Shown here: positions 16,793 through 26,702 of the stretch, one piece after another
How positions within the stretch are numbered: position 1 is the first letter of the stretch
Layout of the letters: every line of letters begins with the position of its first letter
NCBI RefSeq assembly: GCF_002192415.1
Contig: NZ_CP021780.1
Location: forward strand, 1,178,001-1,242,000
Reading direction: 5' to 3'
DNA length: 64,000 nucleotides
Origin: Paenibacillus donghaensis
Lineage (GTDB): Bacteria > Bacillota > Bacilli > Paenibacillales > Paenibacillaceae
Made by a program: the position numbers and the translations under genes
Notes under the pieces: generated by a model
Databases searched by the model: none
Told to the model about the DNA's origin: nothing
Seen by the model: the letters and a program-made list of their open reading frames with translations, nothing else

Positions 16793-18622
16793 ATGGACCG
16801 TGTATCGCGGAGGCTGGCGAACAAGCTGATTCTCCTGTTCACGATTATTATTATCCTGGTTGTGACCTCGCTGACCTTCATCTCCTACGGGATGCTGCGC
16901 AAGGAATCGGTCAACAACAGCATTGCCAGTACCAGCAGTAATCTGCTGCTGGTGGGGCGCAATCTGGAGAGCTATCTGCAGGGCATTGAGCAGCTGTCGC
17001 TGCCGCAAATCGCCTACGACGAATTTACCTATGCGATCCTGCACGAATCCACAGACTATGCTTCCCGGATGTATGTCGAGGATTATCTCAAGAATCTGTA
17101 TTTCTCGCGCAAGGATCTGGAATCGGCCTATCTGTACATTATCAAGGAGCATAAATACTATTATGTGACCAAAGAAAATTACAATATTACCGTCCGGTCA
17201 GCCGAGCATCCGTCCATCGAGCAGCTGCCCTGGTACCGCAAGGCGCTTGCCAGCCCGTTTAACCGTTCGTACCAGTCCTTTGTGCAGGGAGCTGGCGTGA
17301 AGGCAGACAGCGCAGATTATCCCATCAATAGCGAACAGAGCTTCATGGGCTATCACCGGCTGCTGCGCTCGATTGTGTCCAGAGAACCGCAGGCAGTGCT
17401 GTCGCTTTATTTTAATACCACGGTTACGGATGAGATTATGAAGGACATTCCGCTCAGCGGCGGCCAGCATCTGATGGTGGTCAGTCCGGACAATGAGCCG
17501 TTTGTGGTCGATGACGCCGGATTCTATCAGCACAGTGCGGGGGCCGGGCTGCTGGAACAGCTGGTGGAGAGCCCTGAGGGCCGCGCTACCTGGTCCGACG
17601 GCGAGCAGAAATATCTGGTGATCTACAATATTGGACACAAAGAGGGCTGGAAGCTGATCAAGCCGATTCCCTACAAGGAAATTTATGAAGCCGCGACAAC
17701 GACGCGACGGCTGAGCCTGCTGATTGGTCTGCTGTTCCTGATCGTATCCGTGGTGCTGGTCAGCTTCACCTCCAACCGGATTACGAATCCCTTGAAGAAT
17801 CTCTCGCTGCAGATGAAGCGCTTCAGTACGGGCGGCTTCGACGCGAAGGCACAGGTGGAGGGCAGAGATGAGATCGCTTACCTGTCCCGCCATTTCAACA
17901 AAATGGTCGAGAATACCAATGAGCTGATCAACGAACGCTACAAGATGAAGATCGTTGAGAAAAATGCCGTGCTCAAAGCGCTGGAGGCCGAGATTAACCC
18001 GCATTTTCTGTATAATGCGCTGCAGGCGATATCTACCAAGGCGCTGAAGCAGGGCAATGAGGATGTGGTGGAGATGGTGGATAATCTGGCGCTGACCCTG
18101 AGGTACTGCATCAGCGGCAAGGACGTCGTGCCGGCCAGAGAGGAGCTGCGTCATATTGAACGTTATCTGGCGCTGCAGAAGGCGCGGTTCGGCAGCAGAA
18201 TGCTGGTTGACTATGAGTGGGACGAGTCGCTGATGGAGCTGAAGCTTCCCAAGCTGTCGATTCAGACGCTGGTGGAGAACTGCATCAAGCATGGGCTGGA
18301 GAAGGTCGCCAGCCCGGTCACGATTGTCATTGGTGCCCATCTGGCGGCTGGTCATGCGGTGATCTCCGTACAGGACAATGGACCTGGATTCAGCAGCGCA
18401 AGACTGGAGCAGGTGCTGGAATCGCTGCAGATTCAGTGGGAGGATCAGGGTGCGGGCGACGCCTTCATCCGTGAGGAAGGGCAAGAGAGCATTGGGCTGG
18501 TGAATTTAAATACCCGGCTGAAGCTGCTGTACGGGCAGGAAGCAGGCCTTGTTATTATCAGCGGCGGCAGGGGAACCATCATGGAGATGCGCATACCGCA
18601 GGGGGGAACAAGTAATGTATAA
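16793..18622 (+). CDS. YesM-type sensor histidine kinase
   Basis: 609 residues: membrane helix near 20, extracytoplasmic sensor domain (about 45-300), second helix, HAMP (TSNRITNPLKNLSLQMKRF), His-kinase domain with EAEINPHFLYNALQAIS and ATPase motif DNGPGFSSARL. It should sense an external sugar and phosphorylate the response regulator encoded next. ATG 16793 has no clear ribosome binding site. GGGAGG at 16738-16743 lies in front of an in-frame stretch with no ATG, GTG or TTG (encoding VIIRKIRLRLLGPL), so a non-standard upstream start is possible. Confidence 0.93.
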   Translation: MDRVSRRLANKLILLFTIIIILVVTSLTFISYGMLRKESVNNSIASTSSNLLLVGRNLESYLQGIEQLSLPQIAYDEFTYAILHESTDYASRMYVEDYLKNLYFSRKDLESAYLYIIKEHKYYYVTKENYNITVRSAEHPSIEQLPWYRKALASPFNRSYQSFVQGAGVKADSADYPINSEQSFMGYHRLLRSIVSREPQAVLSLYFNTTVTDEIMKDIPLSGGQHLMVVSPDNEPFVVDDAGFYQHSAGAGLLEQLVESPEGRATWSDGEQKYLVIYNIGHKEGWKLIKPIPYKEIYEAATTTRRLSLLIGLLFLIVSVVLVSFTSNRITNPLKNLSLQMKRFSTGGFDAKAQVEGRDEIAYLSRHFNKMVENTNELINERYKMKIVEKNAVLKALEAEINPHFLYNALQAISTKALKQGNEDVVEMVDNLALTLRYCISGKDVVPAREELRHIERYLALQKARFGSRMLVDYEWDESLMELKLPKLSIQTLVENCIKHGLEKVASPVTIVIGAHLAAGHAVISVQDNGPGFSSARLEQVLESLQIQWEDQGAGDAFIREEGQESIGLVNLNTRLKLLYGQEAGLVIISGGRGTIMEMRIPQGGTSNV

Positions 18623-20276
18623 AGTACTGATTATCGATGATGAAGAACCACTGCGCGAGGCGATCCAGATTCTCGGAGACTGGCAGGGGCTTGGTGTATC
18701 GGAGGTGCTGGAGGCTACAAACGGCCTTGCGGGACTTGAACTGCTGCGCCAGCATCGTATCGACCTTGCCCTGGTGGACATGAAGATGCCGGAGCTGAAC
18801 GGGGTGCAGCTGCTGCAGCAGCTGGAGACGGAATTTCCGGAACTGCTGACCATCGTCATTAGCGGCTACAATGATTTCGAATATACAAGGCAGGCGATCC
18901 GCTCCAGAGTGGTGGATTATTTGCTGAAGCCGGTCAACCGGACCGACCTGAATGCCGCGCTGCGCAAGGCGATGGATGTGCTGGAGGCCAGACGCAAGCA
19001 GGCGAGCGATTTCATCAGCACGAACATTACGCTGAATATGTCGCTGCCCAAGCTGAAAGAGAAGCTATATCTCTCGATCATTGAGCGCAGCTTCAAACAC
19101 CAGTCTAATGAGGCACTGCTGCCCTTGATCGGGGCTGGTAGTCCGGGTAATTTCTTCGCGGTAGGCGTATGGCGTGTGCTTAATCTGGAGCAGGTGCGGC
19201 GGGACAGGTTCCATGAGGACCGCGAATTGCTGCATTTTGCGCTGACCAATGTCATTAACGAGAACAGCGACGGCCACTTCGAAGCCTTCAGCTTCCCCAG
19301 CCCCCGCAGCCAGCGGGAATATATCGCGATATTTACCCAAAAAGGCGGGTACGAACAGGATGCTGCCTTTCTGTCGGTCCATCAGTTGCGCAAGAGTGTA
19401 TCCACCCTCCGCGAGCTGTTTGGCATTGAGGCCGCAGCCGGGCTGGGTCAGCCCTCCGGCGATATGATGAAGCTTGCCGATTCTTATGAGCAGGCACATG
19501 CCCTGCTTAGTGCGCTGGATCTGCTGGAGCTGAAGGGAGGTTCTGTCGCTGCTGCAGGCAGCGGCAGTCCACCGGCTCAGCTTAAGGATACAACGGCGCT
19601 GAATGTGTGGCTGCCGATGCTCCGCAGCGCTCTGGAGAACGGAAATATCAGTCATGCCAAGAGCATTCTGGGCGAAATTACACGCAAGTGGAGCAGCTCA
19701 GGTTATTTCAGCCTGGCAGAAGCCGATAGGGTGCTGCGAGAAATGAGCCTGCTGCTGAAGGATGTGGTGGCAGAGCTGAATGCCGGCGCAGGCGGACTGC
19801 GGGATGGGGAAGAGCCCGGATCGCGCAGCGCACCGGAGGGGGTGCTGCTGGACGATTTTGCCGACTTCAGGCAGTTTGAGGTCCGGCTGTTGGAGCGGCT
19901 GGAGCGCTGTGGTGCAGAAATCGGCAGATCGCTGGCGGGTAGCCGGGGAGGTACGCTGGAGAACATCAAGGCATATATAGACAACCGTTATTTCGAGAAT
20001 ATTAGAATATCGATGTTCACGGATAAATATTTCCTCAGCCGGGAATACCTAATGAAACTGTTCAAAGGGAAATATGGCTACGGCATCCATGAGTATGTGC
20101 AGAAGGTCAGAATGGACAAGGCCAAGGAGCTGTTGGCCGACCCCGGCCTGAAGATTCAGGATATCTCCGAGCGGCTGGGCTACAAGGACAAGAATTATTT
20201 CAGCAAGGCGTTCCGCAACTATTATGAATGCTCTCCCTCCGAATACCGCAGCCAGCTGCCGAAGAACGGAGAATAA
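18615..20276 (+). CDS. YesN-type response regulator with AraC DNA-binding domain
   Basis: 553 residues. Receiver domain with the acidic pair in LIIDDEE and phospho-acceptor D55 (LALVDMKMPE), a long linker, and a C-terminal AraC helix-turn-helix pair ending DKNYFSKAFRNYYECSPSEYR. ATG 18615 overlaps the kinase stop. Expected to activate the neighbouring permease and binding-protein genes when sugar is sensed. Confidence 0.93.
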   Translation: MYKVLIIDDEEPLREAIQILGDWQGLGVSEVLEATNGLAGLELLRQHRIDLALVDMKMPELNGVQLLQQLETEFPELLTIVISGYNDFEYTRQAIRSRVVDYLLKPVNRTDLNAALRKAMDVLEARRKQASDFISTNITLNMSLPKLKEKLYLSIIERSFKHQSNEALLPLIGAGSPGNFFAVGVWRVLNLEQVRRDRFHEDRELLHFALTNVINENSDGHFEAFSFPSPRSQREYIAIFTQKGGYEQDAAFLSVHQLRKSVSTLRELFGIEAAAGLGQPSGDMMKLADSYEQAHALLSALDLLELKGGSVAAAGSGSPPAQLKDTTALNVWLPMLRSALENGNISHAKSILGEITRKWSSSGYFSLAEADRVLREMSLLLKDVVAELNAGAGGLRDGEEPGSRSAPEGVLLDDFADFRQFEVRLLERLERCGAEIGRSLAGSRGGTLENIKAYIDNRYFENIRISMFTDKYFLSREYLMKLFKGKYGYGIHEYVQKVRMDKAKELLADPGLKIQDISERLGYKDKNYFSKAFRNYYECSPSEYRSQLPKNGE

Positions 20277-20398
20277 AGCGATTACATCAGCACACTTTTT
20301 TACCCTTACATGATTACTTATGTACATTTTTATCCGGATACAATTTATTTAGAATAGCACCAGGACCACATGATACAGGAAAAAAAGGGGGCAACACC

Positions 20399-21715
20399 AT
20401 GTTGAAAAGAGTTATGGCCTTGTCTGCAAGCCTGGTGCTATTCGGCGGGTTATTGGCAGGCTGCGGCGGCAATAATGCGGAGCCGGCAGCCGGTGGCAAC
20501 GCAGCTGCGGGCGGTGCGGCGGAGGAAGGCAAACCAGTCACAATTAATATGTTCACGGCTTCTCCCGAATACACGGATGCATTTAATGCGTATATTGCCG
20601 AATACAAGAAGGTCAAACCCAATGTGTCGATCAATCTGGAGATTATGCAGGCTGACTATAATACGGTGCTGAAATCGAAAATTGCTGCAGGCAGCACGCC
20701 TGATGTGTTCCAGACCACGGCGGGCGGAGATATTGATACCTTCGCCGAATACAGCGCCGATCTGACGAATGAGCCGCTGGCGGCGGCCATGACCGACGCG
20801 GTCCGCGCCAACATGAGCTCCAGTGACGGCAAAGTGCTGGGACTGCCGATTAAGGGCAACCTGTTCGTACTGATGTACAATAAGAAGCTGCTGACGGACG
20901 CCGGAATCAGCGAGCTGCCGAAGACTACAGCTCAACTGGACGATACCATTGCGAAGCTTGAAGCCAAGGGGATCACCCCGTTCGCGAACGCTTATAAAGA
21001 GTGGTGGGTCTGGAAGCATATCTTCCAGCACTTTGTGGATGCGGCGGCAGCAGATGCAGGATCAGACGCCAAGACACTGGTGGCGGATTTCATCGCCGGA
21101 AAAACCACGTTCCAGGATCATCCGGTGCTGAACGATAACTTCTTCAGCTTCATTGACACTACCGTCAAATACGGAACCGACAAACCGCTGGAGCGCGACA
21201 GCAATGCAGAGGTCAGTGACTTTGCGCTTGGCAAAACCGCATTTATGACGGGCAAAGGCGCATGGGATGAAGAAGCGATCAAAAAGATCACTCCCGACTT
21301 TGACCTGGGCATCATGGGCTACCCTGTCAGCGAGAAGGCCGAGCAGTCGCAGATTATTACCGGTGCCGACCAGGCGCTCCGGATCAACAAGGATTCCGCC
21401 GTGGCTGCGGAAACGATTGAATTCTTCAACTGGCTCTATACCTCCGAGTACGGCAAGAACTGGTTCTCTGCGGTAGCGAAGGTCATTCCTCCGATCAAGG
21501 ATGCCCCGATGCCTGACCTGCAGATGCCGAAGGAAATGGAGGAGCTGCTGAAGACGGAGAAATCTGGCGATCTGTCCGTTAACTATTCGCTGGATACGTT
21601 CCACCAGAAGTTTGGTGAGCTGATGCAGGCTTACATCGGCGGCAGCAAAACCAAGGCACAGGCCATCGATGAGATTCAAAAGGCCTGGATTCAGTTCGGA
21701 TCGGCTACACAATAA
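20399..21715 (+). CDS. Extracellular sugar-binding lipoprotein of an ABC transporter
   Basis: 438 residues with a lipoprotein signal (LLAGC, lipidated Cys 22), a Gly/Ala-rich linker, then a family 1 solute-binding domain (PVTINMFTASPEYTD, TPDVFQTTAGGDID, GKTAFMTGKGAW). AAAAAAGGGGG precedes the start. It follows the two-component genes and serves the permeases at 14880-16606; the alpha-galactosidase downstream suggests an alpha-galactoside ligand. Confidence 0.93.
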   Translation: MLKRVMALSASLVLFGGLLAGCGGNNAEPAAGGNAAAGGAAEEGKPVTINMFTASPEYTDAFNAYIAEYKKVKPNVSINLEIMQADYNTVLKSKIAAGSTPDVFQTTAGGDIDTFAEYSADLTNEPLAAAMTDAVRANMSSSDGKVLGLPIKGNLFVLMYNKKLLTDAGISELPKTTAQLDDTIAKLEAKGITPFANAYKEWWVWKHIFQHFVDAAAADAGSDAKTLVADFIAGKTTFQDHPVLNDNFFSFIDTTVKYGTDKPLERDSNAEVSDFALGKTAFMTGKGAWDEEAIKKITPDFDLGIMGYPVSEKAEQSQIITGADQALRINKDSAVAAETIEFFNWLYTSEYGKNWFSAVAKVIPPIKDAPMPDLQMPKEMEELLKTEKSGDLSVNYSLDTFHQKFGELMQAYIGGSKTKAQAIDEIQKAWIQFGSATQ

Positions 21716-21735
21716 GATAATCTGTATAGATTCCG

Positions 21736-21775
21736 GGCGGTCTCCAGAGTAAGATTACTGGAGAGCCGCCTTTTT
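21736..21775 (+). terminator. Rho-independent terminator of the binding-protein gene
   Basis: GGCGGTCTCCAG pairs with CTGGAGAGCCGCC and is followed by TTTTT. Confidence 0.85.
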
Positions 21776-21989
21776 AGGTTACTGCTTACGCTGTGGCATG
21801 AGGGGAAGACTCGAGCACTAGAGCACTCAGCGCCGGGGTTGGTTTGATAAGTTCTAATTGGAACCCTATACGTCATGAAAACCGAACACAAGCTAGGAGT
21901 TAACGGTAGATTTTCCCCATAGCCACCTACGTTTGGACTTAGAACGCTCCAATCTATATGGAATGACCCGGGTTCTAAGTAGTAACCGA

Positions 21990-22037
21990 AAGTGCATCTA
22001 ATTGGCAGATTTTTTCTGTTTTCTCTTAAGCCCCTAA
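21990..22037. repeat. Partial family A repeat
   Basis: GTGCATCTAATTGG and TTTTTTCTGTTTTC resemble pieces of family A. The rest of 21776-21989 holds nothing I can recognise. Confidence 0.4.
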
Positions 22038-22092
22038 TCGAAGTGGAGTCCTTGACATGCAAGAGGACACTAAAGAAGAGGGAGTGGAGCCG

Positions 22093-22497
22093 ATGAAAAG
22101 CAACAAGTTATACGACGAACAGAGGATCAAAGTTGCCCAAGAAGCGATGAATGGAATCAAACTCTCTTACCTGGCCCGAAAGTATTCCGTCTCCCCCAGC
22201 ACGATTACGAATTGGGTGAAGTTCTACAAGGAACGTTTTGGGGAAGAAGCCCCCTTGTCCGTCCATGAACAGATTGAAGACGCCAAACGCGTACAAGACC
22301 TGGAGACGAAGATGGATACCGCCATTAAGCTACTGGGCGAAAAGGATCTGGAGATCGAACTGCTGCGTGAACTCTTAAAAAAAGCCAACCCCGCTTACAG
22401 GACCAAATCGAACTAGCCGATGAAAGCATAAAGCGGGGGTATTCGGCAGCACTTGGACTCCTTATAAAAAGATTTACGCAGATTCTGTTCCATCTTT
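22093..22497 (+). pseudogene. IS3-type transposase remnant (OrfA plus start of OrfB)
   Basis: OrfA (22093-22416, 107 residues) has a helix-turn-helix (GIKLSYLARKYSVSPSTITNWVKF) and a leucine-zipper-like region (KDLEIELLRELLKKANP). In an overlapping frame QIELADESIKRGYSAALGLL resembles the first residues of OrfB, but it stops within about 35 codons. The catalytic DDE part is absent, so the element cannot move on its own. Confidence 0.7.
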
Positions 22498-22707
22498 AGG
22501 GAGCCGAACAATTAGTTGCGAAACTGCATCTATTTAACCGATTTTTTCCGTTTTGGAGGAAATAAGTGCGAATACGCATCTATTTTAGACTTTTGAGCGT
22601 TCCAGGGGTGATTTACTCGAAATTAGTTGCAGATTTGCACTTATTTGCCTGCTAATGGACGTTTCGGCTGAATTTAGTTGCAGTTTCGCATCTAATTGCT
22701 CCGAACG
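22497..22707. repeat. Dispersed intergenic repeat, family A, copy 2 (inverted)
   Basis: Reverse-complement order of the family A modules: AATTAGTTGCGAAACTGCATC, TTTTCCGTTTTGGAGGAAATA, TTTACTCGAAATTAGTTGCAG, GGCTGAATTTAGTTGCAG. Confidence 0.8.
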
Positions 22708-22796
22708 TAACAAGCGCGTCCGTCTAACTCCTCTCGGGGACTTAAACAGTAACCTTGTTTGACTCTACAATGAATTGATGGCAGGAGGCCGAACAG

Positions 22797-24911
22797 ATGA
22801 ATAATGGGAAGCAGGAAAAGGTACAATGGATCGAAATTGCCGAGAATGGGCTGTATCTGGTTATAGAGGTGACCGGAGAGCAGGATGTGCGCTTGCTGCA
22901 TTTCGCTGCGCAGCCACTGGTCGCAGCGCACATTGCGGACAAAAACAAGCCGGGGTTCCGGCTGCTGGAGCTGCAGCTGTCCGGGGAGGACCGCGACGAA
23001 TACCACGGCCGCACGCACCGGGCGTCCTACCCGGGGCTGCGAATGAGATACACCGGGCACAGCGACGGAAGGAACACGCTCGGCCGCAAGCTGGAGGTGG
23101 CGCTGAGTGATCCGCTCACCGGGATCACGGCTGTGCAGCATTTCCAGTTCTACAGCGGCGTACAGCTGGTCCGCTGCTGGACGGAGCTGCGCAATGAAGG
23201 GGAGACTGCGGTAGCGGTGGAGTATATTTCCTCCTTTGCCCTGACCGGTGTAGACAAGGAGGGCAGCGCTGACCGCAGCAGCAAGATTGAGGTGACCTTG
23301 GCCCACAGCGGCTGGCAGAGCGAGCTGCAGTGGAAGACGTACAGCCTGCCGGAGCTGGGCATGTCCCATCTGTCGGACCGCGGGTCCAAACGGATTGCCT
23401 GCAGCAATACCGGCTCCTGGTCGGCGGCAGAGCTGCTGCCGATGGCAGTGCTCAGCAACAAGGAGCAGGGGACAAGCCTGTTCTGGCAGATCGAGCATAA
23501 CGGCTCCTGGCACTGGGAGCTGACGGACCAGTATGACCAGCTGACGCTGCTGGCCAGCGGCCCCACCGAGCATGACAACCATTGGTGGCTGAAGCTGGCC
23601 CCCGGCGCTGTGTTCACAGCCGTGCCGGTAGCTGTCGGAGCGGTGGAAGGAGGCTTCCAGCAGGCGGCGGAACAGCTGACCGCCTACCGCCGGCTCATCC
23701 GCAGGCCGAATGAGGACAACGAGCTGCTGCGGATTATTTTCAACGACTACATGAACTGCCTGTGGGGCAAGCCGACTACGGAGAAGCTGCTGCCGCTGAT
23801 TGATGCCGCCGCTGAGGTGGGCTGTGAGTATTTCTGCATTGATGCGGGCTGGTATGCGCCGGGAGACTGGTGGGACGGTGTAGGAGAATGGGAGCCGTCG
23901 TTGGAGCGATTCCCGGAAGGCATCAAATATGTGCTGGATATCATCCGCGTCAAGGGAATGATTCCGGGACTGTGGCTGGAGCTGGAGGTGATGGGCATCA
24001 ACAGTCCCAAGCTGGCGGAGACGGATGACAGCTGGTTCTTCATGCGCCATGGCGTCCGGGTCAAGGACCGCAGCCGCTACCAGCTGGACTTCCGCAATCC
24101 GCAAGTCATCCGGCATGCCAACGGTGTAATCCAGCGGCTGGTGGAGGAGTATGGTGTCGGATATATTAAGATGGATTATAACATCAACGCCGGAATCGGC
24201 ACGGAAACCGCTGCGGACAGCTTCGGCGACGGGCTGCTGCAGCATAACCGCGCCTACTTGGCCTGGCTGGACAGCATCTTCGCCCGTTATCCCGACTTAG
24301 TGATCGAGAACTGCTCCAGCGGTGGCATGCGGATGGATTATGCCATGCTCAGCCGCCACAGCATCCAGTCCACCAGCGATCAGGAGGACTATGTGAAGTA
24401 TGCGGCGATTGCAGCGGCATCACCTGCTGCGCTGACGCCGGAGCAGTCAGCGGTGTGGTCCTACCCGCTGCGTGAAGGAGATGACGAGGAGGTCATCTTC
24501 AACATGGTCAATGCCCTGCTGCTGCGCGTGCATCAGAGCGGGCATCTGGCCGAGCTGAGCCCGCAGCGCCGGGCCCTGGTCAAGGAAGCCTTGGACGTCT
24601 ACCGCCGCATTCGCGGCGACATTCCCAAGGCGATGCCGTTCTGGCCGCTGGGCCTGCCGGGCAGCGGCGACGAATGGGTCAGCTTCGGCCTGCGCCGCGG
24701 CAAGAAGCGCTACGTAGCCGTCTGGCGCGCGGCAGGCGAAGCGGCGGGCCTCCGGCTGCCGCTGCCGGAGCTGCAGGGGCAGATGCCGACCGTCAGCTGT
24801 GCGTATCCGCAGGCGCATGACTCGGAATGGTCATGGAGCCAGGATGAAGGCGTGCTGACGGTGTCGCTGCCTCCGGGCCGGGTGGCCAGGATGTTTGAAC
24901 TGCAGCTTTAG
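22797..24911 (+). CDS. Alpha-galactosidase, GH36
   Basis: 704 residues: N-terminal beta-sandwich, central TIM barrel and C-terminal beta domain. Catalytic nucleophile D460 (YIKMDYN) and acid/base D528 (STSDQEDY) are present, with the substrate-binding CSSGGMRMDY motif. No signal peptide, so it acts on imported melibiose- or raffinose-type sugars in the cytoplasm. GGAGG precedes ATG 22797. Its position next to the ABC and two-component genes supports one utilisation locus, although an IS remnant and a repeat intervene. Confidence 0.93.
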   Translation: MNNGKQEKVQWIEIAENGLYLVIEVTGEQDVRLLHFAAQPLVAAHIADKNKPGFRLLELQLSGEDRDEYHGRTHRASYPGLRMRYTGHSDGRNTLGRKLEVALSDPLTGITAVQHFQFYSGVQLVRCWTELRNEGETAVAVEYISSFALTGVDKEGSADRSSKIEVTLAHSGWQSELQWKTYSLPELGMSHLSDRGSKRIACSNTGSWSAAELLPMAVLSNKEQGTSLFWQIEHNGSWHWELTDQYDQLTLLASGPTEHDNHWWLKLAPGAVFTAVPVAVGAVEGGFQQAAEQLTAYRRLIRRPNEDNELLRIIFNDYMNCLWGKPTTEKLLPLIDAAAEVGCEYFCIDAGWYAPGDWWDGVGEWEPSLERFPEGIKYVLDIIRVKGMIPGLWLELEVMGINSPKLAETDDSWFFMRHGVRVKDRSRYQLDFRNPQVIRHANGVIQRLVEEYGVGYIKMDYNINAGIGTETAADSFGDGLLQHNRAYLAWLDSIFARYPDLVIENCSSGGMRMDYAMLSRHSIQSTSDQEDYVKYAAIAAASPAALTPEQSAVWSYPLREGDDEEVIFNMVNALLLRVHQSGHLAELSPQRRALVKEALDVYRRIRGDIPKAMPFWPLGLPGSGDEWVSFGLRRGKKRYVAVWRAAGEAAGLRLPLPELQGQMPTVSCAYPQAHDSEWSWSQDEGVLTVSLPPGRVARMFELQL

Positions 24912-25204
24912 TTACAGGAGTGTGCGTCTGTGCAGAAGTTTCTGTGCATCTGGTTCGGAATACCGCTCTTATAGGATGCCAAGTCTTACCGGGCATCTGA
25001 ATAAGGGTGGTTTTTTTGTCGAATTAGGACTCTTTATGCCTGAAAATATTGTCGATTAATATCATAATCTGTAGAAATAAAATTGACAGGAAAGAAATAG
25101 CACTTTACAATGCAGATATGAGGTAATCATTACTACTTTATAGAAGCTTTTATATCATTTAACACGAATGAGCATATAAGCATTATTTCAAGGGAGGATG
25201 TACA

Positions 25205-25462
25205 ATGATGAAAGCAACAGGTATTGTAAGAAAAGTGGATGAACTGGGACGTATCGTAATTCCGATTGAGCTGCGCAGAACGATGGGAATTGACATAAAA
25301 GACCCGCTCGAGATTTTTGTGGATGGAGAGAAGATCATTCTCAGAAAATATGAACCTACCTGTATCTTCTCCGGAAGCGCAGAGAACCTGATCAGCTTCA
25401 AAGGCAAAATGGTCAGCAAGGATGTCCTGGATGAGCTGATTTCCAGCTTCGACCAGATATAA
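25205..25462 (+). CDS. AbrB family transition-state regulator
   Basis: 85 residues. The N-terminal swapped-hairpin DNA-binding domain (ATGIVRKVDELGRIVIPIELRRTMGI) is nearly canonical; the short C-terminal part would mediate tetramer formation. AAGGGAGG precedes ATG ATG at 25205/25208. In Bacillales such proteins control transition-phase genes; this could be AbrB or an Abh-like paralogue. Confidence 0.9.
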   Translation: MMKATGIVRKVDELGRIVIPIELRRTMGIDIKDPLEIFVDGEKIILRKYEPTCIFSGSAENLISFKGKMVSKDVLDELISSFDQI

Positions 25463-25494
25463 TTTTCAAACGCCGAATTCTGGAGTACATGAAT

Positions 25495-25541
25495 AAAGGA
25501 CCGTACAGCATACACATTACGTGTTTGCCGTACGGTCCTTT
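25495..25541. terminator. Terminator after the AbrB-family gene
   Basis: AAAGGACCGTAC pairs with GTACGGTCCTTT, with a 23-base loop. Confidence 0.8.
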
Positions 25542-25654
25542 GTCATATCCTGGGTTCAGGAGAAATCCTATTGGAATCCGCGGCATGGACATGGCAAAGA
25601 GGTATCATATATCATAGTGGATGTGACAGAACCATAAACGGGAGGGATTCACAG

Positions 25655-26368
25655 ATGAATCATGGGATAGGATACGTTGCACCTGGCAATACTTCAGAGC
25701 TTAAGAAGCCGCAGGCTATTATTTTTGATATGGATGGAACGCTGTTCCAGACCGAAAGCCTGCTGTTGCCTGCTTATCACAAAATGTTCGATGTACTGCG
25801 CGAGGAGAAGCTCTATGAAGGGCCAACGCCGCCGGAAGAACGGATTCTGGGCAGTCTCGGAATGCTGCTGGCGGACATCTGGAAGAATGTGATGCCTGAG
25901 GCAGATGAAGCGGTACACCGCCGGGCGGACGAGCTGCTGCTGAAGCTGGAGGTAGAAGGGCTGGAAGCAGGCGGTACGCTGCTGTATCCGCAGGTTGTCG
26001 AGACGCTGAGCGCACTGAAGGAACGCGGGGTGAAATTGTTCGTAGCCAGCAATGGGTTGGAGGATTATATCCACAGCATTGTGGTAGTACATGAGCTGAA
26101 GGAGCTGTTCGAGGGATTGTACAGTGCCGGAGGCCAGGGCACAGCAACCAAAACAGAACTGGTGCGGCTGCTGCTGGATAACCACGGCATCTCCAATGCC
26201 TGGATGGTCGGCGACCGCTCCTCTGACGTAGAGGCAGGCAAAGGGAACGCCCAGACGGTGATCGGCTGCGCCTATGCCGGCTTCGGCCGCCAGGATGAGC
26301 TGAAGGGTTCAGACCGGATCATTACCGCTTTTGATCAGCTGATTGAGTTGTATGACAACGCGGAGTAA
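25655..26368 (+). CDS. HAD superfamily hydrolase (phosphoglycolate-phosphatase-like)
   Basis: 237 residues. Motif I is IFDMDGTLFQTE with both catalytic Asp residues, motif II is in LFVASNGLE, and motif IV is WMVGDRSSDVEAGK. An alpha-helical cap lies between motifs I and II. GGGAGGG precedes ATG 25655. Substrate unknown; single gene. Confidence 0.88.
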   Translation: MNHGIGYVAPGNTSELKKPQAIIFDMDGTLFQTESLLLPAYHKMFDVLREEKLYEGPTPPEERILGSLGMLLADIWKNVMPEADEAVHRRADELLLKLEVEGLEAGGTLLYPQVVETLSALKERGVKLFVASNGLEDYIHSIVVVHELKELFEGLYSAGGQGTATKTELVRLLLDNHGISNAWMVGDRSSDVEAGKGNAQTVIGCAYAGFGRQDELKGSDRIITAFDQLIELYDNAE

Positions 26369-26459
26369 TCTTGGCTGAGAGAGCATTGAGGAAGCACCTC
26401 TCCTTAGGTACGGTCACTGAAAAACATGGTCTTCACAGATAGCAGGAAGTGAACACATC

Positions 26460-26510
26460 AAAAAAGACGACATTCATTCTAAGATTTCCGAATGAAATGT
26501 CGTTTTTTTT
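26460..26510. terminator. Terminator
   Basis: AAAAAAGACGACATTCATTC pairs with the GAATGAAATGTCG segment and ends in eight T residues. Confidence 0.75.
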
Positions 26511-26627
26511 GGGTGTATCACTTCCTTCAGGTGAGCGACGTTTAGTTCAAAAGCTTCGAAATCGATTTCAAATTCACTGCAAATCTTGGAGCTTAAGCAT
26601 ACAAAGATGAGAAGAGATAATCACTTA

Positions 26628-26679
26628 TTGACTGTTGCGACAACATGTCGTATATTTTACGTACGACAAGTTGTCGCAA
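26628..26679 (+). promoter_or_regulatory. Promoter with two BlaI-type operators
   Basis: TTGACT (26628), 17-base spacer and TATATT (26651). The spacer holds one dyad (CGACAACATGTCG) and the start region a second (CGACAAGTTGTCG). Together, 26635-26652 and 26662-26679 form an 18-base inverted pair with one mismatch, as in bla/mec control regions. Confidence 0.8.
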
Positions 26680-26702
26680 TGATGATCAGAGGTGCGCGCC
26701 CA

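Noticed and set aside
17198..18484. 428-codon minus-strand frame in the sensor kinase gene
   Set aside because: Caused by high GC at third positions of the kinase gene; the content is Gln/His/Leu-rich noise.
22692..24245. 517-codon minus-strand frame across the alpha-galactosidase gene
   Set aside because: Antisense shadow of the GH36 gene, with no known motif.
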